64,000 bases of DNA from Gordius sp. MW1 (taxonomy: Eukaryota > Nematomorpha > Gordioida > Gordea > Gordiidae). Location: positions 16,510,537 through 16,574,536 of the forward strand of contig OZ038532.1 of assembly GCA_964036665.1 (NCBI GenBank). Reading direction: 5' to 3'. Below are positions 36,801 through 49,947 of this stretch, piece after piece. Within the stretch, counting starts at the first letter, position 1; every line of letters begins with the position of its first letter. Made by a program: the position numbers and the translations under genes. The notes beneath the pieces were generated by a model. That model was not told the origin of the DNA, searched no databases, and saw only the letters and a list, made by a program, of their open reading frames with translations.

Positions 36801-39054
36801 AATTTATTTGTATGTAGGCATCGGTTTTACAAAATATTTTGCAAATATTGTATTCTTCCAAAATTTTTTAATTGAAATGCATGGATGATAAAGGAATGGT
36901 ATAAATAGAATAATATCATTTAGAAAACAAATTTTAAAAATAATAAGCACTTTTAGATAGGCGAAAGGCGGTGGACTTAATGAGACTTAAATAGGATCTA
37001 ACCGCACTACATCGTTCAAATGTTGTTCCCTCAGCTATTTCCAATTATTTAACTCAAACAAATTTTAATGCTTATCTAAGATCTTCATTAAATTAATACT
37101 TAATACTATTTTGTAGGAAAAACGCGAGTCCTTGTCCTTTTCCTTAAGAGAATCAAACCAAACTTTAATGAAGACATGGAATAACTGTACCCAAATTTCC
37201 AAATTATATTGCATTAACTATAAAACAGCGATTTTAATTTTTGTTTTATTTATTTATTTTAATTTGTATCTTGATTAGGACCTTACATTATAATAATATA
37301 TCTTTCGCCCTCAAAAAGGTTTGGTAAAAATTACCAGGGTCCAAAACTTAACATCATTTTTTACACATTTTTTTGTTTAAATATTTTGTTTTATAAATAT
37401 ATAGTATGATATATATAAAAGGGTGAATTTTGTGGCTATTTACTTTTTCATTTGCATCTTAAAAATAGTTGAGCACTCTCCCCCAGGGTAATAATTTGCT
37501 ACGTCTCGAACGTATAATAAATTCGTCTGCTTTTCAAAAGTTATGGAAAACATTCAAGTGAGATTAATAATTTTAAAAAGTATTAATCAAAATAGGACAA
37601 ACTTATTGAAAATCTCCCAATTATAACAGGAGCGATAAAATCGATTACAATGCATAGTTCTAACATATCGTTCAGAAATGAATGTTTTACCATTTTTAAT
37701 GTAAGCTTTATTAATTAGATTAAATGACTATAGCATTTTGTTATTTATCATAATCTAATTCAATATTTTTTGTCTAACATGCAAGATACTATTTGGTAAA
37801 GATTTGAGAAATCAATTAAAAAACAATTAAATCCCTTATTAATTGATTATATCATGCCAATATACATTGTGATTACGTATATATAATGTTGGGATAAATT
37901 TCCATATCTTAAATTTAAAAATTGAGTTGTTCAGTACAATTTGGGTCCCTGGCAGTCTCCAAGAAAATTCTAACAATCTATCTGGCAAACTTTTTACGTG
38001 ATTTTTGATGACCACTTTTCGTTTTTAAAGGTTTGCAGAGAAAGAAAGGTGTTTATAGAAACCTTATTATTTTGTAAATTTAGTTGCAAGTTTTAATGGC
38101 GTTTTAAAAAGACGTTAATCTTTAATTATCTGGTTGACGACTCATTACTTATAAGCTTACAGCTCCAAAATATAAATTTTGATGATACCTAACTTTTACT
38201 TATTAAATCTTATTATTAAATGAGCATGCTAATTTGGTAAATTTAAAAGCAATAATAACAAAAACACGATGGTAGTGTTTTGACCTCTTTCATGACTCAC
38301 ACCCTCACGAATCATGATAACTTTTTAGAGCACCACAAGTAGTATTTTACCATAAATCACAATAAAGGATGTATTTAATATTTTTTAACAACTTCCATAT
38401 TGCTCCTTAATTGTTGCACGCAAATATAACGGACTCAATTTTTTATATGATATTTTTTAATAATACTTTAAATTACATTAGAGAAAATATTATCATTTAA
38501 GTTGAAAAGAAAATTGATGATGTATAATTTTGCAGAGTTAAAACATGACCTTTGAGAGTTTGAGCTTTCTTCCTTTTTAACATTTGATTCGACATAATAC
38601 CTCTAAAATTCCCGATAATAAATCTATGAAGAACTTTTAAATTTGATTTAAACGATATTTGCTAGAAAAAAGTTTTCTTTTTTTTTAATAAATATACAAA
38701 AGTGCTGTAAATCATCAAATCGTTAAAATACTTTTTTGGATCTTAATATAACAAGTTAAGCTTAAATTGATCGTTATTTTTCATCGAATTGCCCGGAACG
38801 CAGATAAGTCGCGGGAGAGTAATTTAAAATTTTATGAATCAAATTCATCCTGCTAAGTTAATTTTTAATACAAAACGATTATTGAATTTAATTGCCCAAA
38901 TATGAATTTAAAAATTTGTTTGGGAAATTAAGGAAACCAGGGCTTGGGAGATCTCATAGCTATGCTACTAGTTAGTAGTCGCGTTTGCGCACAAAATGTA
39001 TTCTTTTATTTTTGATATAATTCAAATTGCAATTATTTGAAGGTGGACAATATT
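36801..39054. other. AT-rich intergenic stretch
   Basis: No gene, terminal repeat or RNA structure recognised on either strand. Confidence 0.5.
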
Positions 39055-39135
39055 ATGATGTATGAAGTTACCATTTTGGAAAAGCTTAAAGACATTTGTT
39101 GCAGACGTTATCAATTGCAATACGATCTCCTTAAC
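39055..39135 (+). CDS. Candidate isolated first coding exon, 27 codons
   Basis: An ATG opens a 27-codon frame (MMYEVTILEKLKDICCRRYQ then LQYDLLN) that ends exactly at a near-consensus donor AAC|GTAAGT. Base composition is richer than its surroundings. No matching downstream exon was found before the LINE at 41.4 kb and no family was recognised, so it may be chance or the start of a gene with long introns. Confidence 0.3.
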
Positions 39136-41422
39136 GTAAGTTAAATTTTAAATTGGTTATTTATGATAGAATTACTCGGGTGGGAATGTTTCACATATTT
39201 TTGTTAAAAGAATAAAAACTCGTAGCCTAAATAATAAAATAAAGAGGACAAATATGGTTAAGAAGTTAAACCTTTTTGTGGTAAAACACAAAAATTATCA
39301 AAGTAAACTTAAATTTGAATAAACTACAAAATATATGATAAAACGATTTAATAAACTATTAATCATATAAAAAAAATTACTTGCCCATTATTTAAATAGT
39401 GGTTTACTTTATTAAGCACTATTAATAATATTAGCCTTTAAACTTTTTAAAGTGTTAAGGTAACAAAAATGGAGTTAAAGGCAAGGCAAATATATAAATT
39501 GATTGGGTTAGTAAGATTAGGGTATATAATAACACGATGTTCAATGTATTGTAACAAGTTTGAAGGAAAAAAGTTTAAAGGTTCAAAATTCACTAATTTT
39601 GTTTTTCAAATCTTAGAATGAGGCTTTAAATAAAAATAGGTAAAACAAATTATTAAAGTTTTTATTATTCGGGCATTGAAAAAATTAATAGAGTAAAAAT
39701 AATAATTGTTTTATAAAAAAATTTTCATTATCAAATTAGCAATTTGTTAATTTAGAATACTGATAAGAAATTAGGAGTTTTCCAACATTTGGAGTCGTAA
39801 ACGAAAGAATTAAGGATGTGCATTTAATAAAGTAGATGACTTAAGTCGCATTTCTTAATTCACCTATTTCAAAAATGAACCCATGACAACGAATATTATA
39901 ATTTCTCCAATTATCTGCCTCTAATATGTAAAATTGTTTTACAGAATTTCTACAAAATTTGTATATAAAAGTGACCTAATCTTTAACTTAATTAAAATAA
40001 AAATAATTTTTAAATTCTGGGCTTAGGTCGATTGGCGTTTGTGTTTACTTGTCTTTAAAATTGAAATGCGTATAAATATAAAAAAAAATGATAAATAGGT
40101 TAAATTTGCGTTAACAGGCAAAATGGTTCAATATTTGTTAATTAATTTAATAGTACGGTTTTAAACAGAATATTTAAAAATACAAAAGCCCTGTTTAATT
40201 TAATAGCCTCATTAATAATATTATTAATTTTGTCTATCACGTGGAGAAGACACACTTTAGATTAAATTTTTATAATTATATTCACTTCTTTGATTCGCAG
40301 ATTAAAACATTTATATTCGATACAAGGTATTATACGTTATTTTGATTACAAGGTTAAATCAGCTTCGTGTAAAAACAAATTCGGAACAAACGAAGATTTC
40401 GCACTCTTGGCCAGATTGTCAAATAAAACTAATACCTCACCAAGGTTAGGTTAAACTTCAACACGTCCTAAATCAGATTAATTTTACGAATGGCCTTTGA
40501 ATATAAGAAATACTACTTAATAATTTAAACCATATATTTATTTTTTAAATAAATCTTTTAACGAGGAATTATTCAAAAGTGTACTTGAACCCTGCACGAG
40601 TTCCCCGAGGCCCAAACCAGCCTCAACACGGCGTTTTGACAAATATTTAAATCAGGCGTCCCTCAAGGCCCAAACCTGCCCAAAGCAAACCCAAACCAAC
40701 TAATCATTTTAAACCTACAATATCTAAAATAAATATAACATAACATAGCTTTCAAACAAACGACTACCTAATCAAAATTATTATATAGTATCTACAAATT
40801 AGGCCTCAAAAATATAATCTAGGTAAATATTTCGAAACTATCATATATTTATTTCTTTCACTTAGTTTATTTATCAATTACTTACGTTTACTCAATAATA
40901 TTATTACAATATTCGAAGAATTAATCAGAAGCCTAATGCTCTTGAAATGCGCGTTGAACAAAAACATACATATTACGAATACTAAATTATATATATATCG
41001 GGAACTAGGGAAATATAATATATATCGAGGGGGTCACAATACGAAGAAAATTCGTTATCTTATTAATTAGCAAAAAAACTATTAAAATGTTCGCCTGTTA
41101 GCATCATCTGCGCTAGCATGCGGCATTTTACAGAGAGAGAGAGGGGGGCGTGGGAACCAACCACAACAAAATTTAAATTGCCTAAGTATTTAAAATCTTA
41201 AAAAATCTATAAATTTAAAGTCAAATTATTATATTAATTAAAACTAGTTGATTTGATTGTATTGTATATTCATCATATCCTTGTTCTAAAATTACCAATT
41301 AATAACAATCAAAAATTGATAAGTTTCAGATGCAAACTTAGCTTATCACATTTTTAGAGAGGGTCAAAATATAAAACAATTTCAAGTAAGGGTGGGGCTC
41401 GAACATATCAATAATAAAAACA
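39136..41422. other. AT-rich stretch with a hAT fragment
   Basis: At 40583-40690 a block starting CCCTGCACGAG, with CCCAAACCAGCC and CCAAACCAACTAAT, matches the left part of the GGGCTCGGGC hAT family. A GA microsatellite (AGAGAGAGAGAGGGGGG) lies near 41133. No gene supported. Confidence 0.45.
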
Positions 41423-41432
41423 TAATAAAAGG

Positions 41433-44396
41433 AACATTACCTACGACGGTCCCAAGTCCGTGTGCAAAAAGTGGAGGAGTGGCCCAGGTCGGAAAAGGCT
41501 ATAGAAACCAGCTCCAAAATAATGATAGTTTCAAACAAAATTTTGCAAGCAAAAGCTAGGGCATCATCCATGAAAACGTGCACTGCATACCACGACCGTG
41601 TGTGAAAAATACACTAGGTTTACTGCCCAACTCACAACAAAGGCGGTAGGAAATTAGTTGGGGAAAAAAAGCGAATAACGTGCTGGAATGTGGAAACGTT
41701 GACGGGGAAGAGCATTGAGGTCGCACAAATGCTAAAAAGAAGAAAGGTAAACATTGCCTGCCTACAAAAGACGTGGTGGAACCAGGAGAAGGATACAAGC
41801 TTTTCTACAGTGGGTCACCAAATCGTAGAAACGGGGTCGGTATCGTTCTAAGAGAATCGTTCAAGGACATGTGGTGGAAGTTAAGCATATCCGACAGGCT
41901 AATGTGGGTGAAGATTGCATATCAAGGGGGCCTTCTAACCGTTATGTGCGCGTATGCTCCCCAAATTAGGTGTATGGAATCAGAGAAAGACCTATCCTTC
42001 GATTTATTGGAAAAAGAAATACAAGGAATTCGACAGGAAGAAAGGCTAATTATTGGGGCAGATTTCAACGCTCACGTAGGGAAAGACCGCCTTGGGTATG
42101 AACGCAATCATGGGGCTATGGGCATGGTCTAAAGAGCAAAGAAGGGGAAAAACTTCTCCAAGTATGCCAAGCATATGATATGGCGATCGTTAACACCTAT
42201 TTTCAAAAACGCGAAGATCATATTGTGACCTATAGAAGTGGGAAGCATTTCAGTCAAATTGCCTATTTGCTTATACGGCGAAAGGAATAAAGTATCAAGG
42301 ATTGCAAAGTAATACCGGGAGAAGAAATCGCCAGGCAACATCGTCCCCTTATTTTGGATCTTGACAAAAGAGTATTTCCCGAAAGAAGAAAGGTATATGC
42401 TCGAATTCGATACGAAAGGCTAAAGGATACGCAAGCAAAAAATACCATCAAAAAGCCTCCTCACTCTTGGGTGCATGGAAGTTGCAAAGGACGTAGACGA
42501 CGATTAAGAGACGCTATCTAAGGACATTAAGGGAACAACGATTCGTGTTCTAGGACAGATTAAAAAAGGCAAAGCTATGAATTGGGAACTATGGAGGTGG
42601 GATCAATCGGTTAGGGATTTCATCGAACGAAAGAAAAATCTATATAGACGGTGGCATAAATAAAAAAGTCGGAGGATTAACAAGAATACAGGGACGCAAA
42701 GAGGGCCGCAAAAAAGGCCGTTTCAATAGCTAAGAATGCCGCCTACACCGATATGGCAAACAAACTGGATCATAAAGGGGGCGTTAGGCTTATGGACAAA
42801 TTGGCCAAGATAAGGGAGAAGAGAAGTCGCGATGTCGGAGTTCATAAAATAGTCAAAAACGAGAAGGGTCAAACCTTATTCAAGCCGAAGGAAGTGATGG
42901 AAAGGTGGAAAGGATATTTTAACAACCTTATAAATATTGCAAATGACAAGGATTCCCTTCCCAAAATTTAGCCAAATATTAGTATGGTCGAACTCTTTCA
43001 GGAGGAAGTTAGGACACAAATGAACAAGATGCAAAAAGGAAAAGCAAATGGCATGAAATACTATGGAAGCATTGCTCGGATGTCGTGAAGAAGGAGTCAC
43101 CACCATGACAAACCTTCTTAACAAGATATTGCTAAAAGAACGAATTCCTAATCTATGGAGAGCAAGCACGATTATACCCTTATTTAAAGGCAAAGGAGAC
43201 CCTCAAAACTGTAGCAATTACAGAGGTATCAAGCTAACTTACAACTTTTTAAAGCTTATGGAAAGAATCTTAGTAACAAGGCTGAAAAACGAGGTGGAAA
43301 TGTCGGCTAATCAATTCGGGTTTATGGCCGGCAAATCCACAATCGATCCAATCTTCGCATTAATACCAATGATGGATAAGTATGGTGAAAAGAGGAAAGA
43401 CCTACATACGGTCTTTATCGACTTGGAGAAAGCTTATGACACGGTCCCCCGCGATTTAATATGATGGTGCATGAGAAAACAAAACCCTGATATGAAGTCA
43501 AACTCTTGCATTAGGACGACAGTTGGAGACTAAACCTTTTCGGGTTAAAATTGGATTACACCAAGAATCTGCTTTAAGCCCCTTCTTATTTAATACAATT
43601 ATAGACACGATAACGAGAGACATTCATAAGCCATCGCCATGATGTATGCTATATGCCGATAGTATAGTACTATGCGAGGAAATAAAGAAGTAAGTATTCG
43701 AACAAGTCGATAAGTGGTCGAAGCGCTTTGAAAATGGTTTAAAGGTCAACGATCGAAAAACGGTATACATGGAAATGAACGTAACAGGCAGTCCATAGCT
43801 GGATGCCATCTAAAGTACCAAAAAGTAGACAAGTTTACATACCTCGGCTCGATGCTACATCTAGAGTGTTGCGTAACAGAAGTCAATGCCCGGATCCAAA
43901 AAGGATGGCTTAAATGGCAAAGTATATCCGGTATAATGTGTGACAAGAAAATGCCAATATGGTTAAAAAGCCAAGCGTACAAATCCATCGTAAGACTGTT
44001 ACTCCATAGAAGTGAAAGGAAAGCTATTACAAGCCATAGAGATGATAATGATACGGTGGAGCTTGGGGTTTACTAAGCTCGACCATGTGACGAATGACTT
44101 TCTCATGACAAAATGGGTATTTAACCTATGGCGGACGACGAGAATCGGCCAAGGTGGTATGGGCATATACTAAGAAGGGACACGAATGACGTATTTCGAA
44201 AAGTACTAGACAGGGAGGTACCGGGGAAGAGAGGAAGAGGACGACTTTGTGACACGTGGAAAGGGCAAGTTGATAAAGTTATGAAAACTAAAGAGATTAG
44301 TCAAGACATGGCACTCACCCGGTCAAGATGGAAGAAACTTATCAAAACAGACCCCACGAATGTGGGACCAAATAACTGATAAAGAAGAAGGGTCAT
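41433..44396 (+). mobile_element. RTE-clade LINE copy B, near full length with 10-bp TSD, frameshifted
   Basis: Target duplication TAATAAAAGG (41423-41432, 44397-44406). The element is about 2.96 kb. Endonuclease at 41773-42132 (IIGADFNAHVGKDRLGYE) continues after a frameshift. RT at 43063-43464 has NYRGIKLTYNFLKLME, ANQFGFMAGKSTIDP and FIDLEKAYDTVPRDL; the catalytic YADD region at 43650 reads YADS with a changed base. The post-RT region is at 43852-44379 (NRPRWYGHILRRDTND). Stops and frameshifts are scattered along it, so it cannot encode a whole protein. It is the best reference copy for A, C, D, E and 11290-11828, and holds the empty site for the hAT in copy A. Confidence 0.95.
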
Positions 44397-44619
44397 TAAT
44401 AAAAGGGTGCTAAGATTTTTTTGGGTGCTAACATTAGGATTAAGTTGCATCCATGTTCATGGACTCTATGTAAGAAAATTCTTAATAGTTTTAAACAATT
44501 TATTATATTTCGTATATATAATTAATAGTGGTAAAAACTAATCTATTTATAAAACTATAAAAAATTAGCATTATGAAATCCTTTGTAATAGTATTCATTC
44601 ATATTGATATTGGTTTGTA

Positions 44620-45020
44620 TTAAAAAGTATTTGGGCCAGGAAGCACCATAGGCAATGTTTGCAGACGATATAATCCTGTGTGCCAAAGATGAACAGGAAA
44701 TGAAAATATTCTAAACAAATGGGTAAATGCAATAGTGGTGTTAGGGTAAATCGAAAGAAACAGAGTACATGAGGCTAAATTTAATTTAAATGTAAATCCG
44801 CGCAAAATTTCTTACATTGAATGTATTAAAAACTCAAAAGCCTAGAATTCTTCATATATTTGGGTCTACTCAAACGGATGATGGAATGAATAAATAAGCA
44901 AGGATAAATGTTAGATGGCTTAAATGGAGGGATTTAATTAGAGTTTTGTGTGATAAGTGGATTTAAACAAGACTGAAAGGCAAACGGTATAGGTCAATTC
45001 TACAGCAAACAGTAATCTAT
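44620..45020 (+). mobile_element. Fragment of a second, divergent RTE-like LINE
   Basis: AMFADDIILCAKDEQEMK, encoded at 44655-44708, is the RT catalytic block. It is followed after frameshifts by a WVNA segment and NRKKTEYMRLN. It does not align at the nucleotide level with copies A-E, so it is another family. Strongly decayed. Confidence 0.75.
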
Positions 45021-45179
45021 TTAGTTCAAACAATGGCCCTAATTAGCACAAACAAAAAAATTGGAAGGAGCAGTTTGCAATTTACCCCCTGAATATATTA
45101 TAAATACATTTCTTACTAAGGACCCATCGTAGATATAAAAATTATATAATTTTACTTAATTTTTGTTTAATAGAAATTT

Positions 45180-45320
45180 TATAACGCAAAATTTGGTAGT
45201 CCTGATTCCGCCACTGCTGTATATAATCTTAACAAATATTTGTTTAACTGTATTGTTTATCAAAAAATTTTGAAATCTCCTTCCTTTAGGCAATCTGCCT
45301 ACGCCACTGGATGACATAGC
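45180..45320. mobile_element. Worn GGCGTA-type hAT ends
   Basis: GATTCCGCCACTG at 45203 and CTGCCTACGCCACTGG at 45296 resemble right ends of the GGCGTAGCC family. No left end or duplication was found. Confidence 0.35.
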
Positions 45321-45528
45321 ATGTAGCAAACAGACTTAGATATTATGTTCAAGTAAAGAGACGAGATAATGGCCCAAGTTGAGAGAATAGAACTCGCGAG
45401 AAAACGAAAAAGACCCAACTTATATGGGATCACAAAATAAAGACGAGATAAAAACATACATCTTAAATAAAGATATGTGCAAAAAATGAGCCAAATGGAA
45501 ATTAATGCTGAAAGGGCTGACCATCAAC

Positions 45529-45965
45529 CATAGACTAGATAGACTGCTCATCAACGCACAAAATGCATACCCTTTTTTCCACCATTTTGAAACGAGGATT
45601 ATAACGTTGTGAGCATATAGAAATTAGTAATTTTCACAAATTAAATAATTTTAAAAAGGTAAATAAAAAATATTAACGTGGATAGATAAACAGCATTTTA
45701 AAATAAATATCATTTAAAAAATACATAAAAATGTAAAAACTGCGATTAAAGTTTGTTTAATAATATAGTGCCATCAATATTTTGTATAATGTTAATTTAT
45801 TGACGTTTTTTTAATTTATAAAATAGCGAGGAAGGTAAATTGACTGTTATATGGCAAAATTACAGGTTAAAATACACCAAATACACTCTTCAAAATGGAG
45901 GAAAATTAGACACACAATTACCCATATTCAACATATGGCATGAGCAGTCTATAGTCTAAGCTAAG
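45529..45965. mobile_element. 437-bp hAT-type MITE (CATAGACT family)
   Basis: Exact 8-bp duplication CCATCAAC (45521-45528, 45966-45973). Left end CATAGACTAGATAGACTGCT, right end with GGCATGAGCAGTCTATAGTC. It aligns end to end with 29395-29805 (CGCACAAAATG, CCTTTTTTCCACCATTTT, CTCTTCAAAATGGAGGAAAA). Confidence 0.88.
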
Positions 45966-46102
45966 CCATCAACTAATACAAACAGTCATAGAAAAACTAT
46001 TAATCTGAATCTGTAGCTTCTTTATTGTTCCTTTCATTGGCGTAGGGAGGGGGTGGTTTTCGTGGTAGAACCCCCCCCCCCATGGGATTTGATACCCTGT
46101 TT

Positions 46103-48453
46103 TAGTTTCGATCTCGTCTCGGTCTCGAATCAAAATCTCGTCTCGGGAGCAATTATGAAAATCTCGATCTCGTCTAGAAAAATCTCGGTCTCGTCTCGTC
46201 TCGACTTTTAAAAAAATATATACGGAATAAAAATTTTTCGTGTTTTGTTAAAAATATTAAATAAGTGTTAAAAAATCAAAATGGCAAACTTTTATATTTT
46301 TTTGAAAAACTTTAATACACAAACTTTTTAAAGATAAAGCGGGACACGACATCTCCTTGACATTATAAAGTTATGAATTAATTCATAAAGACAACATTTT
46401 CTATGGAAAGTGCTGACTAAAAAAACTATAAATAAATTTGAAGTATAGAATATTAAATTTAATTGTTATAGCAAATTATAACATTTGTATCAAATTCACT
46501 GTGTCTATAAATAGACTTCGAAAATTATAAGTTCGCTTATAGTTGACTTAATTGCATAATTGAGCAAATTGAGACCCTTTATTAACCCTGGCTAAAGCTT
46601 CAAAGTAGACCTTAACAAATTTAAGGCGAATGTTTAGGTTCATTAATATTACCATCATCAATTATAGCCCAGAGTGTTTATTGCATGTTTACTATAGCGT
46701 TTACCACAAAGTGCGAGTGACTTTTAATGAAAATATTTTGTTTTACAGAATTGATAACTAGTTACACATATTAAAACGTTGTAAAAACAACAATAAAAGC
46801 AGCATTATTATATTATAAGATTAAGAACATAAAGTTTTAAAAATTAAGGTGCACGTATTTAAATTTATGACAAAAATAATTATAATCAAATTTATATTCC
46901 AAATAATTAACTTCCAATTCTAACTAACTTTGCTATTAAAAAATTATTTATAAAATACAGCATAGGTTCGTATTTTTATTTTATAATGCACAAAGAAATT
47001 ATAGTAAATTTGAATGCACCTGCCAACCCAGCTTATAATGTGAAAAGTAATGCGTATGACAATACTATGTAGGGGAGACCGGGGCTAGTCGTAGCCCGGG
47101 GTTACTATTATCTTTCTAATTATTTTTTAAAATAATAATGATATTAAATCAAAATTTAAACCATATGTGTATTTTTCCATATGACATAAGTAAAAAATTT
47201 TTTGTTTAGAAAAAATAAAATTTAAAATTTTTATTGAGAAAAAACGATTTTTCGGGGCTATTAGTAGCCTTTTCAAAAATTTTTATTTTGCATATAAAAT
47301 TTTTTTGGCTGAATATTTTGGATTGATTTAACTTTTATCTTATAAAGGGAGATTTTTTATATAAAAACCGTATAAAGATAAAATTTTTATATGCAATATA
47401 ACATCTTAAATTATTAATTGTTTATTAAAATAGGGGTCGGGGCTAGTCGGAAAGGGGCTATTGCTAGCCATTTTTGCATTGTGTTTTACAAATGGCAAGA
47501 TTTAAAAAACAAAAAATATTCATATTACATTTGCATTTTCTACATTTTTTTATGAAGAAACAATCTTTTTATTGATATGAGTTAGCATACACTAATAAGA
47601 AGTGAAAAAGTCAGAGTTAATCTATGGGCTATGACTAACCCCGGGCACTTTTAAAAAATTTAGGATTTTCATTTTTTTTGAACTTATTTTGTGAAAAAAC
47701 TATTGCTTATTTCCCTCTAAATTTTCTTCCTATATTAAAAATAGTCTTTAAAAATAGATTCCAACATAAAATTTGAAAAAATAATTTTTAGTTTTTTTTT
47801 CAAACACGATTTAATTTTTTATGGCTAAAGTAGCCCCGGTCTCCCCTATTCGCATAACTTATTAAGGTTCAAAATTTTGGGAGGTATACTATTAGTTGAA
47901 GCATAAAAACTTTTTAAAAACTTAATATTTAATCTATTACGGTGTCATCAAATACTCTATTATACTTTTGAAATCGTTAGGCGGCTCAAAAATTTCGAGC
48001 CACCATAGTTTAACTTGTATAATTCAAGCTATTGAACACCAATTTATAATTACCGCATCATGCAAACTGTGAAATTCAAATATGCTTTACTTATTTACTA
48101 TTCCATCAGAACTCATTCTAAGCCTAAAATTTTGATTATAAACTTATTCACATACCCTAAGGGTCAACTAGAGGATTGCCCAATTTTAATTTTTTGCAAA
48201 ATATATAATATTTCCTGCACTTAAGATCTTTTTAATATCATATATATTCCATACATATTGATTTACACCTAATACCTTAAATGTAAATCATGCAAATTAA
48301 AATACACAGTAATTTACTAAAATATAACGATCAATAAAAAGTCGAGATCTCGCCAAAAATCTCGTATCGTCGCGTTTCGACATCAACGTCTCGATCTCGA
48401 CTCCATTTTTCAAGAGACGAGACGAGATTTTTCTCGGTTTTTCCGCATCACTA
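46103..48453. mobile_element. hAT-type element with TCTCG subterminal repeats (middle of the nest)
   Basis: Exact 8-bp duplication CCCTGTTT (46095-46102, 48454-48461). Ends TAGTTTCGATCTCG and ...CCGCATCACTA. Each end carries runs of CTCGTCTCG / CGAGACGAGA. Its left 950 bp are homologous in reverse to the interior of the hAT at 16563-18321. No transposase frame seen. It is interrupted by a MITE at 47072. Confidence 0.85.
47072..47846. mobile_element. 775-bp MITE with TA duplication (innermost of the nest)
   Basis: Inverted ends GGGGAGACCGGGGCTA / TAGCCCCGGTCTCCCC flanked by TA on both sides, which suggests the Tc1/mariner type. Inside are further inverted GGGGCTA..TAGCC words (47255, 47437, 47455, 47628). 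Non-coding. Confidence 0.82.
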
Positions 48454-48505
48454 CCCTGTTTATTAAATTCCCCGTTCAACCTACCCCTCAAATATTAAAT
48501 AAATT

Positions 48506-48843
48506 TTAATATTAGCAATATTTATGAAGATGATCTTGAAGGATTAGAAGATTTGAATATTCATCGTTTAAAGACTCTAATTCATAAAAATTACCCAGCA
48601 ATGCAAACTTAATCTTTATCCTTATAATAAAACTCTTTACCATATGTGACAACATTATCTAATAAGCGGTGTTTTACAGTGCTAAGACTTAAAACATATC
48701 TTAGAAGCACAATTGGACAAAAACTAAATGGTTTTATTAATTTTTAATTCAGGCTTACCGGATTAACGTTGCTATATAGGCAATATACCCCTGAAACTGA
48801 AGATGTTGTAAATGCGTTTCTATCTAAAAATCGTCGATATTGA
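48506..48843 (+). pseudogene. hAT transposase C-terminal fragment, broken
   Basis: Readable segments are YPAMQT, PYVTTLSNKRCFTVLRLKTY then LRSTIGQKLNG, and LTGLTLLYRQYTPETEDVVN then AFLSKNRRY before a TGA at 48841. This is the hAT dimerisation region (TTxSxERSFSxLKxIKTYLRS...RLxGLALL). In-frame stops occur near 48610 and 48750. It sits between the nested hAT and the right end of the 46035-49055 element, tying the GGCGTA ends to the hAT superfamily by protein as well as by 8-bp duplications. Confidence 0.88.
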
Positions 48844-49351
48844 TTTTTAATTTATATAATTTGTAAATTGTATATTTAAATAAAAATAAATATTTGTTGA
48901 AATTTTATTTTTAGTATTTTATTATTTATACGCTATTGTCACTTTAAACTTTTAGGGAAAAAAACATTTTTATCCAAAAAAACAGTTTAAAAAAATTTTT
49001 CACCTTGAAAATTTGATAACCTCCCCCCCTTCAGGAAATCCTAATTACGCCTATGGTTCCTTTGATAACTATCCATTATGTATAAATTTGAAATCAATTA
49101 TTTTATAGTATATAATAAATTCAAGAAGCCTAAAACTTATCTTAAACAAAGCAATGAATTAGATGCCTGAAGTTTAAACAATTGGAATAAACTATGTCAG
49201 AGAAACCCAATTTAATTATGCTTTAGTAGGGAGTGTGGGAAGGAAAGGTATAAAATTTTTACCATAAAAGAGTGTGCTATTATGATCATAAATAGAGCAT
49301 TTATGGCAATTATAGCTTAATATTAAAATGGGAAAAATATTTGTTACCTAA

Positions 49352-49939
49352 AACCCTCCACGAGCAGCCTGAAGCCCGCCCCAAGTATGGACAGCCCGAT
49401 TTTGGGTTGAGTTTGGACAAAAATTAATGTAAATCGGGATTTAATGAGGCAAACCGACCTGAGTCCCAACCCTCGATCCTGCTCGAGTTGAATCCAAGTC
49501 AACTAACCACTTATAAAATATGATTTTAATAAACCCAACTCAATAAAGATTTACCTTCAGTCTATATAATATAGTTTTCTAACTCTAACCCCTCCCTCCT
49601 GTCTATAAAATTTTTTGATCGAAGTTATTTAATTCTTCTAATAATCAAAACTTATAAAATAAAAGATAAAAACATTTCAAAAACCTTACTTATTTTAAAC
49701 ATTTAATAAAATTAAGTACGTTTAAAAAATTGTAAAAAAAGAAATTGGATTCTTTATTCCAAACTATCCTTGTTTTAATTACGAATAAACAATCAAATTC
49801 ATTTTATCAAATATAAAATTTGCCTCCAAGTTAAAATTGGACCCGCTCGGGTTGGGATAAAAGTATTAAAAAATATTTAGAAGAAATTAAAAAGTGATCC
49901 TTCGGGCTTGGGCCGAAAAAATTTGATTTGTAGGGACCC
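49352..49939. mobile_element. hAT-like element, GGGCTCGGGC family, uninterrupted copy
   Basis: Exact 8-bp duplication TTACCTAA (49344-49351, 49940-49947). It aligns with 29136-30216 (CACGAGCAGCC, CCCGATTTTGGG, AAACCCAACTCAA, TTCGGGCTTGGGC) but lacks the CATAGACT MITE. Confidence 0.82.
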
Positions 49940-49947
49940 TTACCTAA

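Larger units (their letters stand above)
46035..49055 (+). mobile_element. hAT transposon of the GGCGTA family (outermost of three nested elements)
   Basis: Exact 8-bp target duplication GTTCCTTT (46027-46034, 49056-49063). Ends CATTGGCGTAGGGAGG and CCTAATTACGCCTATG. Poly-G/poly-C tracts lie just inside each end, as in the small MITEs of this family. It carries a decayed transposase C-terminus (48506-48843), so it derives from the autonomous form. The rest of its coding region is gone. A 2.35-kb hAT is inserted at 46103. Confidence 0.88.
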
